64,000 bases of DNA from Skeletonema tropicum (taxonomy: Eukaryota > Bacillariophyta > Thalassiosirophyceae > Thalassiosirales > Thalassiosiraceae): positions 496,001-560,000 of the forward strand of contig CM074141.1 in NCBI GenBank assembly GCA_037178625.1, written 5' to 3'. The first letter of the stretch is position 1; each line of letters starts with the position of its first letter. This document shows positions 42,440 through 53,605 of the stretch, one piece after another. Under the pieces are notes generated by a model. That model ran no database searches, was not told where the DNA came from, and saw nothing but the letters and a program-made list of their open reading frames with translations. Both the position numbers and the translations under genes were made by a program.

Positions 42440-43500
42440 CTACCAAACCCAAAATATTGTATGTAGACCAATTTTCAACGCAGAATCGAATGGTCCCATC
42501 AATTTGTACCGATATTCAGTGTGTGACGACGTATTGCTCACTAAATAGTACGTTTCCGTATTTCGACCGAGCGTCAAATGGTCAATACGGGTCATTTATT
42601 CCATGTTATCATTCAACCAATGGGTCATTACCCTCATATATCTTTCATATAACTATCCTATAGGAGTTGCAAATGTTTTTGGTGAGGAGTCATCCAAATT
42701 ACTCTCATTATTTACCTACTGAACGCACATCACCGGCACCCCACAATATGTTGCAAGGGTCTTAGATGATCCCAAATAATATGATACCAGCACCTATGCC
42801 ACAATATCTCATTATTCAATGATATTTCAACCGTTATATGGAGAAATAACACTGTGGATGAGCTGATCTGAGGTGATACAGGACAACAATGTAACTCTTT
42901 GGATTGTGATAGCAGGGTATGGCTGATAAATTTGTTGCATATTTATACTCTTTACGAAGTAATCTAGCCATCATGACATTATGAAGCCATTCTCCATGAT
43001 GTTGAAGCGCATATGATCAGTTGGTGTTTAACATTATTGGAGTGAGTGACAGTTTGTGCATGTTCTTTGGAATTATTTGATCTGAACAACAATACACAAT
43101 TCAACTATAATGAGCTGACATTCTTTGTATATAGATGGAGGACACCAAACTATTGTCCCCCCTCGCTCTCAATAGTGTAAATCCAAACTCTTTCGCTTGG
43201 TATATCGTCTCTTTCCGTTTTATTGCGTCATTAACCACCCAACAGATGTGTGGATAGCATGATCACCTCCTCCAAAATAGGTAGATAACACGGATAATTT
43301 TGGTAGAAACAGTTTTTGAGAGCCAGCCTGAGCGGCAAATCAAAGATGATTATTGTGTTGATCATTGGGGGAGCGGTGTCAGTAACAGAGCGGCAACACA
43401 CCATTAAATATAACGATGACATCGTCGGCAGCATCGTCCGAGCACAGGCGAGTCGGTCTAATATAACGTATCAAATGAGACCTACGACCGCCCAATAATT
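42440..43500 (-). other. Family X copy B, degraded
   Basis: On the minus strand: ADDVIVIFNG, then FDLPLRLALKNCFYQNYP and CYLPILEE near 43.3 kb, and about 0.6 kb later MTRIDHLTLGRNTETYY ... EYRYKLMGPFDSALKIGLH near 42.5 kb. The second part aligns with the foldback arms and copy C; the first aligns with the foldback loop. No inverted arm is present. Stops and shifts interrupt it. Protein family unknown. Confidence 0.45.
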
Positions 43501-43797
43501 CTACAATGTTGCAGATACCTTCCTTACATATCATAAGACGATTTACGCCACGGCTTGCATTGATTTGTTGCGTTATCCGCCTTACATTTCATGTGCATAA
43601 ATAATAAATGCTTCGATCGATGTCCTCATTTTCGACACAAAACGCTATATTTTGAATAATACCCCACCTACAACGCCGACCGGCAGCTCTCACGGAAGCT
43701 CATAACATAGGCAAACGCATTGTGGCCGGAGGTTGTGGTGGCTGGTCAGCTAGGGGTGTAGAAGTGCCATGATGGGAGGGCATAGGGGGTGTTTGAT

Positions 43798-44012
43798 AGA
43801 TTCGTGTGGCCGTACAAAATTGTACAAAATCTCGTGTGAGCTGGCCACATCTCACGCACACGAGATCTCGTGTGGCCACACGAATCCGTCTGAGACGTTC
43901 ATCGGGGAAATGTGCAACAAAATGACAATTCGTGCAGTGATTCCCGGTAATGTTAGGTAAATGTGCAAAAAGGCATAAATTCGTCTCGTGTGTAGAGCGC
44001 TAAGACTGCCCC
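43798..44012 (-). mobile_element. Harbinger left-end fragment
   Basis: Reverse complement of the first 200 bp of the Harbinger element (GGGGCAGTC at the outer end, TTTTGCACATTTACC, CGATGAACGTCTCAGACGG). TTA follows at 44013-44015, the expected target site. The inner end stops without a second terminus, so it is a truncated copy. Confidence 0.7.
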
Positions 44013-44015
44013 TTA

Positions 44016-45899
44016 TTATGGTCATAGTGAAGAATGGGTGTGGTTGGGATGATTCGTCAACCGTAATTTGGAAGATAATTTGATGTGACGGAAATAATGA
44101 CTTTTCCCGGGAGGGGCGGATCAAAACTAATATTGCAGCAGCAGCTGTCATCATTGAAGAATCAGGTAACGCCACTGCATCAATCATTAAGAGATTCGTC
44201 AACATCATCAAGAGTTTCATCCACAGTGTGATAACTCTCTAGTGAGTCAAATTATTTGGAGATTTCTTGGGGGGGGGAGAGTCATCGGATTGGAGAAATC
44301 TTCCTTGTGTCTGCAGTCTAAGCTCTATTGAATCTCATTAGTGAAAGATCCATCGTGGATGATGACTACTGTTTTGAGACGAACCAACAACGACGATGTC
44401 ATGCTAGTTTTTTCATTAGGCTGGTGTATATCAACTATAGTTCAGATTACACGAGCATACGAGGAGGGGGAGAAAGAAGGGATGGAGGTGGAGTCGACAA
44501 TGAGGAGGGAGGAGGGAGTTAAGTGGCTGATCAAGAGGTGAAGAAAACAGATTGCGGTAGGCAGTAGGCAGCGTCTATACAATTAGTAATGTGCCTGAGC
44601 ACTGGCCAATAATACAATTCAAACTCCTACAATCTCAAATTGATCACTGGACTCATTCTCTTCTGCTTCAGCTTTCAAGTCCTCATGATTTTGCGTCACG
44701 AATTCTACACGTCTGGCTCGTCGTATAATTCCTTCCTCTCCCCATGAACATCGGCACGAGCAAGGCAGGACCTTGTCCTTCGGATGCATTCCACTTTCTG
44801 GGCAAACGTTCGATGATTGTTTTTCCCGTTCTTTCAGATCCGGCGGCAATAGGTGCAGGGATGCATTGATTCTTCTTTGGCCGCCTAGATTGGCCGCCGA
44901 CTGTCATTATGTACTGTCACTATCATCTTCATGTCGACACTTGCATTCACAGCACCTATCGGCCGTTCCCCCTCAGCGTGCGGGAGAGAGACGCGATGGC
45001 GTGGAACTTCCGTCGGCATCCTCACAAAATTCGCTGCAAAGGAAGAGCCTCTGAGTTGTCTAGATGCTATCACTGATTATTTTCATGCTGTCATTCATGG
45101 ATGCGATTAGCATGATATCATCATCAATGCAATGCAGCGATACTTGGTACGACTGGCGTATCTCGACGTATGTACGAGCAAAAAGATTTGCTGAAACTGA
45201 AATCGCACCTCAAAACACAGCAATTCAACATTGTCGACAATGCGGCGTTCGATCTGCCTTTATACCGCCGCGGCGGCCGACACCAAGCATAGCAACCTCC
45301 TCTACAATGTCCTCGCTGACTCCCCCTGGCTTGGTTTCACTCAAATCGGACAAGAAGGCGTCCGAAACGGACAGATAGAAAATTCAGCACATCTTAAGGT
45401 ACAGACTCGTATCTTAAGGGACAGACTAGTTTTAAACTGGCACGCACCAGCACCCACCCCCAAAATCCACTTCCTCCAGCAGTTCGGTCTTGCCTGCACC
45501 AAAGCCTTCGCTTTCCCCATCCGTCGACCAATTCGTGCCCAGCAGGCCCCACACGTCTGCGGGACCAGCCCGAGCCCCTCCTGGTTAAGTTCTCCTTTCT
45601 CTACTGGCACTAACATAATCTATCTATAATATCTTACAAGTTGATTCATTCAAATTCAAAGGAGAGAGATTGACCCGAGAATTGAGTTACTTTGTTAGGT
45701 TACCCATACCAGTACACGTATGATGTGTGCACCATAACTCCTCTAGGAGAGAGAGAAAGAGGGAGAGAGAGTGCTCACTTGATACTTTAGATCCAGGAAT
45801 ACTCCACCAGTACCGAGTCAAGAGTTATCCCAGATTTAGAAGTCATTCCGTCTGGTTTCCAATAGATGAATGCAAAGAAGTGGAGGGCTGCCAGCAATC
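44016..45899. other. Intergenic, low-complexity patches
   Basis: No supported gene. A G run near 44270 and a GA-rich patch near 45740. At 45385-45425 two AAGG.ACAGACT phrases resemble 41560-41590. Text near 45637-45690 resembles 41137-41190. Confidence 0.5.
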
Positions 45900-46612
45900 G
45901 CTGAATACCTTCTCGAAGGCATCTGGGAAACGTACTATTAATGTTCTAACGAAGGATGCTGATTATACCACAGAAAAGACGAAACGACAAAAAAAGGAGG
46001 CCAAAATTTATCGATTTGTCCGATGTCCCACCGCAGGCGCCTATTGTGAGAGTGAAAAGCAACGGGAAGCCTGGCACTTCAAAGTATCAAGGTGTCAAAT
46101 TGGTTAAAAACACCAGCAACAAGAAACTATGGAGGACGCAGATTGGTGTGGATGGAAAGCAACACTTTATTGGATGTTATGAGACTGAAAGAGGAAGCCG
46201 CTGTTGACTACGCTCGTGCATTCTTCAAGTACAGAATAAAAGAAGACGTTATCGATTTGTCCGATGTCCCACCACAGGCGCCTATTCTCAAACTGAAGGC
46301 TGGTTCATCAAAGTCAAAGTACAAAGGTGTATATCGCAAGAAGAATAAGTATCAGGTGCTGTTCAGAATCGACGGAAAGAATCACTCTCTTGGCTGGTAT
46401 GAGGATGAAGAAGAAGCCGCGGTTGTCTATGCTCGTGCCGCATTCAAGTACAAATCAAAAGAAGGTGTCGTCGATTCGACCGATGGCCCACAAAAGGCAC
46501 CTATTCTTAGAAGTGACGGCAGTGGCGGATTTTCCTAGAGTACCAAGGTATTTACTTTATGAAAGCAAGGAATATTCAAAGTAAGACAAGTGCCTGTACA
46601 AAACTAGAATAA
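45900..46612 (+). pseudogene. AP2-domain protein gene, decayed copy
   Basis: Homologous to the intact AP2 gene at 52547 from ASGKR..INVLTK onward. The AP2-type units GTSKYQGVKL...FIGCYETE and SKYKGVYRKKNKYQVLFRI...LGWYEDEEEAAVVYARAAF are recognisable, but the frame changes near 45990 (A-rich run), near 46190 (GAAAGAGG against GAAAAGG) and after 46500, and the last unit is largely missing. TAA at 46610-46612 matches the end of the intact copy. The homologous text continues about 120 bp downstream. Confidence 0.8.
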
Positions 46613-47084
46613 AAAGCAATGGCCAGGACGGCTTGAGGGGTATGTTGAGATTGGGGCACAGATTATAACAGTCGTTGAAAGAAACACTTTATTGGCTCAT
46701 TACTTCAAGTATGTCGAAGCGAGGCCCTAAAATCTAACTGTGTATAAAAATTTTGAAGAGATAAGTATGCAAAAAAGGTGTAGGCACGCGCACACCAAGC
46801 TCAACGTCTCTATTATGCGGCGCGGTTACGGCGGTGGTCACGTCGAGGTTTGAGGTTCTTATTCTTCTCAAAGAGAGAGAGAAACAGTATGTACAATAGA
46901 CAGCAAGTGAGCGTGGTGCGTGAGCGTCCCGTGCTGCATGCATTGCATGCTTCATAGTAAGATGTTGTGAGTCTAATCTAAGTCTAAGTACGGAAGTCAG
47001 AGACTGCTTCATCAAGCTGCGAACCCTAACTCGGACTTATTTCCTTCATCCTGGAGACCAGACTCACCTCCCAAAGAAGTGCCG
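46613..47084. other. Intergenic, AP2 3' flank
   Basis: To about 46730 the text matches the DNA after the intact AP2 gene (GTATGTTGAGATTGGGGC). The rest holds nothing recognised. Confidence 0.5.
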
Positions 47085-47720
47085 AGAAATCCTGACATTT
47101 TCCTTTCTTGACTTGGAAATGTATTGGAGACGATGAACTAAAATTCAGAGACTACCTCAAACCAAACCAAGTACTCGAGTATCTCAATAAGGACAGCGCG
47201 CATACCAACGCAACATTCAAGGCAATCCCTCATGGTGTTCTCCGCCGCCTGACAAGTTTAACTTCAGTCCACGAGTCCACGAGGACAACGAGGACAACGA
47301 GAACACTCCGCTCAATGACAATGAACTCTACCCAGAGCACATTGCAGCACTTGAGCGAGCAAGCCTTCCTCTACCATCAGTCTTCCCGACTTTGAAAGAA
47401 GTGTTGATAAGCTGAAAGAAATCATGGCAAATAGAAGCTCAGAAGAAGAAGAAAAATGTAAGAAGAAAGCGCAAAAGGACCACAAGTGCGCTACTTATTT
47501 TGTCATGGGGTGCAGCACCAGCACCAACTTCTGGACGACTCCAGTGTGTGGAATGATTAAGAATCTAGTCAAAAAGCAACTTGCCTTGGCTTCGTTTTTC
47601 AAAATGGCCAACTCTAGATTCGCCAATCTTGTGACGAACTGTTGCTGTTGGAAGCAGACTGGCAGGTATCAGATAAGCCATCCATGCAACGGCAATATTT
47701 TATCCTCTACGTGAATAAGA
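47085..47720 (+). pseudogene. Reverse-transcriptase remnant, Penelope-like type
   Basis: Pieces in several frames: FLDLEMYW, then DDELKFRDYLKPNQVLEYLN, KDSAHTNATFKAIPHGVLRR, LTSLTSVHE, NENTPLNDNELYPEHIAAL, and after 47424 YFVMGCSTSTNFWTTPVCG, KMANSRFANL. The FLD.E..., KP..L.YLN..S.HT and AIP.GVL.RL order fits the RT end (thumb) of Penelope-like elements. At least three frameshifts and a short duplication (ACGAGGACA) make it dead. The class is from memory of motifs and less certain than the RT call. Confidence 0.6.
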
Positions 47721-48592
47721 TACACGTGAAGATGGAACCTGTCTCTATGGCGTTTACTGCCCAAAAGAATGGTCATCTCTATACGTTTTGACAAATAAAA
47801 ATACCAACAAGACAACAACAACATCTGAAATCTGAAGGAAAGGACAAAACAACATTTCGATGACGTCTGGAGGATAATTGACTCCAAACTACACCCGAAC
47901 GATACGGCTGAGAAGACGGACCTTGACGAATCGGCCGCTAACAAAAAAAGCAGCATACATACTGTCAACCCCAGGTTCCCGTGATCCAATACCAATACCT
48001 ATTGTGTTAATTTGAGTTTGAGTTCAGTTTGCAAGTCGAATTTTAATATTAATATCGGGCTAATGGTGGAAAGTAAGGTATCGATAAGACCCTAATGGCC
48101 AAGGGATGAAGATTACCACTGCAAGTAAGGTCAAAACCCTTCTAGTTACTGCGTTATTGAGGGTCGTAGGAAGCCATTTTTCACCATGGTCTGGGTCCAT
48201 TTTTGATGTTGATGGCAAGTGAGTACCGCATGTACATAGGAACTCTAGACTATATTGGAAACGGTAATCAAAACTCAGAGGAAGAACTGACGCGCGTTTT
48301 AAAAAAATAACGGGGAGCCAAAACTTTTGTGGTGATGGACAGTTAGTCGAATGGAACGGGAACAGCTGAAGACAGCTGTCTCATTCCCACGGGTCTGGGA
48401 TTCAACGTTTTGTCCGGTGCTGGCGGGGGCTGTACTACATTGCAGGCCACGGCAGCATTGGGAGTTCTTGCTGGTTGGATGGTTTCTGTCTGCGCGCGGT
48501 TGCTGCTGAAGTCGATGATCATGGCCATTCCGTTTTTCATCAACTAACAGCACCCAGTACATTTACACTCATCGTATCATTGTGTGCGGTTA
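47721..48592. other. Intergenic, nothing recognised
   Basis: Short shadow ORFs only. Ends at the TTA target site of the Harbinger element. Confidence 0.5.
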
Positions 48593-48836
48593 GGGGCAGT
48601 CTTTGCGCTCCACACACGAGACGAATTTATGCCTTTTTGCACATTTACCTAACATTACCGGGAATCACTGTACGAATTGTCATTTTGTTGCACATTTCCC
48701 CGATGAACGTCTCAGACGGATTCGTGTGGCCACACGAGATCTCGTGTGAGATGTGGCCAGCTCACACGAGATTTTGTACAATTTTGTATGGCCACACGAA
48801 TCTCAAATCAATACCAACCACAAAATAATAATAATC

Positions 48837-50477
48837 ATGACATCGAGCAAAAAAGCCAGAGGACGGTCACGTAGGGCAGCCAAAGCCCTAGCCACGATGG
48901 AGAGCAGCAGCAGCAGCAGCAGCAGCAGCAACTTTGACAGCATTAGCATAACAAGCAGCCGCGGCGGCATCTTGTCTGACGGCATTCTTTCCGACAGCGA
49001 CAACTTCAGCATTAACACAGATCTCTCCGTCGGCAATAGCGGCAGTAGCGGCAGCAGCTATTTTGGTGATGGTAGCGGCAGCAGCTGTTTTGGTGATAGT
49101 GGCATTAGCAGCATGGGTAGTTTTGGCAGCGGTTCAGACGATTTGGAGGAATTTCCAATATTTGACATCAACACGCACCGTCTTCTCAATGATGTGGACC
49201 ATGACACGAACGACCTCGAGGATCTAATGGTCATGTCAAACGCAATCAACGTTAGGAAAGAGCGCTGGGAACACTAGCGTATGTTATGGGACGCCCATGT
49301 TAAGCAATTGATGCATGAAGGCTTGTTTGAGAATGAGTATCGGATGTCTTACGAGGCATATGAAACCCTTTTGAGTATTCTCAAGCCTCTTCTCCTGCGC
49401 AAAGAATACAACAGTAGATCCAAAGATCCGATCTTGCCAGAGCACATTGTTGCTACTGGGATGAGATATTTTTGTGGGGGGAGGGCGACTGATATGCGTC
49501 ACGTGGTGCATACGTGTAGAGCGGCATCGTACAAGGCCATTGATGATTTCATTGATGCAGTCAACTTGGCTCCAGAACTCAATATTTCCCTTCCACGATC
49601 GGATGAAGAATGGAAGACAATTAATAATGGATGGAGGAAGAGAAGCTCCATTCCACACATATATCATGGGTGTGTTGGTGCCATGGATGGATTCTTCCAA
49701 CCCACTGATCGACCAACTGAGAAAGAGGCAGTGAATGTACTTGCATACTATTCTGGGCACTATGAATCCTATGGCTTAAATTGTCAAGCAATGGTGCAGG
49801 ATGACTTGCAATTCAGATATTTTGGGGTCGTATCACCGGGGTGTACGAACGACAATGTGTCATACCCAAGAGCGGTTGATTTGAAGTATGTTATTGACAA
49901 TCTCCCTCGTGGTCTCTACATTGTCGCTGATGCAGCATACAATCTTAGTGAGAATGTTCTGACACCTTTCACGGGGAGTCAGCGACATGACCGTTCCAAT
50001 GATTCTTTCAATTATCACTTGTCACAGTTGCGCATCAGAGTTGAGATGGCATTCGGATACATGGTTAACAAGTTCAGAATTTTACGGAAGAAACTCGAGT
50101 GTTCAATGGAGAAGAATACCGCAATACTGATGGCATGTGCAAGGTTGCACAATTTTATTCTACAGCAAGATCGTCCCTATGATAAAGTGAGAACGGTGTC
50201 TTACTTTACCGACAGCGATGATGATGAACTAGATCTAGAGATTACGCCACTCCCAACTGCTCCTCTTGGGATGACGTATATGCCGCAGCTTCCGGACGAC
50301 ACATTTGAAATGTATATTGGAGTATCTCACACAAGAGATGCAATAGTGGAAGAACTCCGTCATCAAGACATTGGAAGGCCAATGAGTAATTTAATACGGA
50401 AGAGAGAGGAGTTGAAGAAACAGCACACATCACTTTCGGGGGATATCATTGATAGAGAATTCTTTAATCCCCTTTAG
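48837..50477 (+). pseudogene. Harbinger transposase with in-frame TAG
   Basis: The frame opens at ATG 48837 (MTSSKKARGRSRRAAKAL), has a Ser/Gly-rich low-complexity part, then reaches ...VRKERWEH, TAG (49275-49277), and continues RMLWDAHVKQLMHEGLFE in the same frame to 50477. The catalytic triad is intact (numbering from 49281): D136 in GAMDGFF, D217 in YIVADAAYNL, E255 in RIRVEMAFGY; this is the DDE_Tnp_4 type. A single base change (for example CAG to TAG) explains the stop. A start at 49281 region codons could give a 398-residue core, so partial activity cannot be excluded. It would cut and join the element at TWA sites with the accessory protein. Confidence 0.88.
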
Positions 50478-50486
50478 TTTTAATAT

Positions 50487-51265
50487 TTAGCACTCCTCTG
50501 CTCCCGGTCCATCTACCCACTCCCTTTTCTTTCCACCACCTGATTCAGTAGATTTATTTGCCCCTTCATCTTCATTTGATGAGTCCGTCGAGTCTCCCTC
50601 GCTTTCATATTTTAGCTGTCTCTTGAGCTCATCGTACTCCTTCTGATAAGTTTTGAATATCTGCTTGCAGTGCTGATTTTTCTTCTTCATGGCAATTCGT
50701 TTATCATCCCTAGGGAGTACCTTGTACTTGCAGTACTTCTCCATTTTAATCGTTTGCTCAAACATCGCCTTTTTACACCTCCTCAGATTCTCCATGTTCA
50801 TCATGCGAGTTGATGCCTCACGTGCTTCTTGGATGGATTGGCTTGCTGCTGCAATGCTGGCTGCCTGGTCTTCCTTCTTTAAACCCTTCTTACTAGACGG
50901 GGGTGCGGGTGATGTGGAACGGGAACGTCCTTTGCCACGTGATAGTGGCAAGTTGTTTGTCGGAGTCCTCTTGATGTTGTCGTTGAGTTGTGGAAAGCAT
51001 GCTTGAAAAAGATTTCGTCTTCTTCATCCTCTTCGTCCTCTTGAGATTCCGCCTCTGCCAAACGTGCCAACACCCGATCTCGTCTAGATGGTCCGTTGTC
51101 TTTAACTTCATCATCGTCACTGGATTCTTCATCACTATCACGAAAGGCAGCATCTTTGGACTTCGTAATTGCCGCAGCCACCTTGGCGGTGGCTTCCGTG
51201 TTGCTGCGTGTGTTCTTTGCAGGGGAGTCGAAGGCATTATTTACTTTTGCTACTGATGGAGACAT
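50487..51265 (-). pseudogene. Harbinger accessory (second ORF) gene, frame-shifted
   Basis: Begins MSPSVAKVNNAFDSPAKNT at 51265, has acidic runs (SDEESSDDDE, EDEEDEEDE), and in the next frame continues LFQACFPQLNDNIKRTPTNN, LPLSRGKGRSRSTSPAPPSS and a Lys-rich helical end to 50487. The shift lies in ATCTTTTTCAAGC near 50990; one more T would join both frames. The gene converges with the transposase, nine bases apart. Harbinger second ORFs usually are Myb/SANT-like DNA-binding partners; I see no clear SANT motif, so the role rests on position. Confidence 0.7.
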
Positions 51266-51497
51266 TTTGATATTATTTATATTATAATGATGGTAGCAGA
51301 GCAACAAATGCCATCATTGCACAATGCGATCATCCACGAAAGCTGATTTTACCTCTTGTACAACAAGGTGGCAGCGGCCTTTCCGTCCGTCTCGTCTCGT
51401 CTGAGCTGGTTTGAGCGCAGAGACACAAAGACGGATTTTTGTGTGGCTGTAAAAAAAAAATCCGTCTCGTGTGTGAGCGCAAAGACCGCTTCTTTTA

Positions 51498-52546
51498 GTC
51501 ATTAGTAGTTTCTCTAGTTAAGCGGCCCACTCCCCACCCTTTGACCAACTGGCTCTTAGAGTCGCAGTGTTTCTGGGAGTGTGGGTTGCATGTGTTAGTT
51601 AACCCACACAGTTTTGGCACCCCAACGAAGAAGTTAGTCTTTTCGTGTTTTTCGGTAGTGTCTTCCCGGGTCTCCCGGGGGATGACGTACCTTTCAGTAT
51701 CCTTTGAGTGTAATGCAGACGAGCAAGAACCTAAGTCCAGTGCTCGCACTTGACCCACGAGAAAAAAAGTTAAGCGTCGCAGAAAGAGGTGCCAGCAAAT
51801 TCTTTTCAGAAGAACAGTACTTATCCAGTACATCCACCTCGCCAAAATGTATGTAGGCACAATAATCATAGGTACCATACTCTCTAGAGAGAGTACCTAG
51901 CTAACTCCATGATCTGCAGCTATACATATCTGCAGGTAGACCTCACGGTCCGTCCTCCGCTTGGAAACTAGTAACTTACTTATATCATGCTGCACGATTC
52001 CCTTTCTATTTACTACTACTACTCTACGGTACTCGAGCAGAAGGAATTGATTCTTCTGCAAGGGTTAAAGTCTTACGAGCATCGAAGATGCTATAAAATC
52101 TATCACAAGTCACAGCAGAACGTAAAAATCTATCACAAGTCACAACAGAACATCTCAACATCATTCGACTGGAACCACTCGATACTCAATCATGTTGTCA
52201 AAACTATGAATAGTCCCGTATCTGGTTCAGTTGTAAAAGAAGGAAGTATCGTAAGTAGTTATGTCGAGAAGTTGCAAAAGTTAGCGTATCGTAGGTACCG
52301 CTTTTGGTTGTTAGATGTTACTCCTAAGTACTTAAGTATCGTAGGCAGGGAAGCGCTGCCTGCTGCCTGGTCAGTCGCTGTTGGTAGCACAGAAAACAGA
52401 AATACTTATGTTAACCTAAAGCCCCATTATTCTGGTCGGCTGCTGGAGAAGCAGAGGCGAGGTGGTTTTATAGTGTCATCTATTAATTGCTATTGTTTTG
52501 GAAGAAGGGAGAATACTAGTACCAATAAATACTTCATTACATTATC
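51498..52546. other. Upstream region of the AP2 gene
   Basis: An ORF at 51987-52553 is open but low in information and overlaps the AP2 start; I treat it as noncoding. A short tandem repeat AAATCTATCACAAGTCACA occurs twice at about 52096-52145. Confidence 0.4.
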
Positions 52547-53605
52547 ATGGTAAAGAGGATCCTTGTCCTCGTTCCCCTGGAGAAAAGAGCTTCGGCCGTG
52601 ACAGAGGTAAAAGAGCCAAACCGCGTCGACAGCGGCGGCCATCGCATAAATGACAATAACACTAATGCTCAGACTGTGTTTTCTCACAGCAAATCCAGAA
52701 ATGACAAAGTAACAGAGGGGGGCAAAGAAGTGACGCAAAATACCTCGAAGGCATCTGGGAAACGCCCTCCACAGGTGGCTTCCAAGAAACGTAATATTAA
52801 TATTCTAACGAAGAGTGCAGCCTCAGAAAAGAGGAAGCTTCTAAAAAGGACGCTAACATGTATCGATTTGTCCGATGTCCCACGGCAGGCGCCTATTGTG
52901 AGAGTGAAAAGCAAAGGGGAGCCCGGCACTTCAAAGTATCAAGGTGTCAAATTGCTTAAAAATACCGGCAAGTACAAAATATGGAGTGCAACGATTGAAG
53001 TTGATGGAAAGCAACTCCATATTGGATGTTATGGAACTGAAAAGGAAGCCGCTGTTGACTACGCTCGTGCATTCTTCAAGTACAGAGCGCCGAAGTCCAT
53101 CATCGATTTGTCCGATGTTCCACCACAGGCGCCTATTCTGCGACGCAATTACAAGGCTGGTTCATCAAAGTACAAAGGCGTAAATTGCCATGACCATGAC
53201 TACATGCATAGGAACAAAAAATATCACGCGCGGATTACAATCGATGGAAAGAATCACTCTCTTGGCTGGTATGAGGATGAAGAGGAAGCCGCTGTTGCCT
53301 ACGCCCGTGCATTCTTCAAGTACAGATCAAAAGATGTTATCGATTTGTCCGATGTTCCACCACAGGAACCTATTCTTAGAAGTAACGGCAATGGGAAAAG
53401 TTTAGGAAATTCCAAGTACCAAGGTATTCACTTCATGAAAGCGAGGAATAAATGGCAGGCAAAAATCAGAGTAAACGATAAGTACCATTCTCTCGGCTAC
53501 TATGACGAAGAAGAAGAGGCTGCTAGTGAGTATGCTCGTGCATTGTTCAAGTATAGACCTGATGCTTTTCGAAGCAAGACAAGTGCCTGTACAAAACTAG
53601 ATTGA
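52547..53605 (+). CDS. AP2-domain protein with three repeats
   Basis: 352 residues. A basic, Ser/Thr-rich N-terminus (about 105 residues) is followed by three AP2-type units, each introduced by IDLSDVP.Q.PI: GTSKYQGVKLLKN...IGCYGTEKEAAVDYARAFF, GSSKYKGVNC...LGWYEDEEEAAVAYARAFF and GNSKYQGIHF...LGYYDEEEEAASEYARALF. The SKY.GV, K.H.LG.Y and E.EAA..YARA.F pattern is that of the AP2/ERF DNA-binding fold. Probably a nuclear DNA-binding protein; in diatoms AP2 families are expanded and some accompany mobile elements. It is the intact relative of the pseudogene at 45900. Start chosen at the first ATG of the frame (52547). Confidence 0.85.
   Translation: MVKRILVLVPLEKRASAVTEVKEPNRVDSGGHRINDNNTNAQTVFSHSKSRNDKVTEGGKEVTQNTSKASGKRPPQVASKKRNINILTKSAASEKRKLLKRTLTCIDLSDVPRQAPIVRVKSKGEPGTSKYQGVKLLKNTGKYKIWSATIEVDGKQLHIGCYGTEKEAAVDYARAFFKYRAPKSIIDLSDVPPQAPILRRNYKAGSSKYKGVNCHDHDYMHRNKKYHARITIDGKNHSLGWYEDEEEAAVAYARAFFKYRSKDVIDLSDVPPQEPILRSNGNGKSLGNSKYQGIHFMKARNKWQAKIRVNDKYHSLGYYDEEEEAASEYARALFKYRPDAFRSKTSACTKLD

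Larger units (their letters stand above)
48593..51494 (+). mobile_element. PIF/Harbinger DNA transposon, nearly complete
   Basis: Flanked by TTA at 48590-48592 and 51495-51497, the usual 3-bp target duplication. Left end GGGGCAGTCTTTGCGCTC and right end (complement) AGAAGCGGTCTTTGCGCTC continue inward with ACACACGAGACG as terminal inverted repeats. Inside are a transposase (plus) and a convergent accessory gene (minus), the two-gene plan of this superfamily. Both genes carry one break. Solo ends of the same family lie at 42165 and 43798. Confidence 0.88.

Noticed and set aside
51987..52553. 188-residue ORF upstream of the AP2 gene
   Set aside because: Low information content, contains a short tandem repeat and overlaps the AP2 start in another frame; more likely 5' flank.
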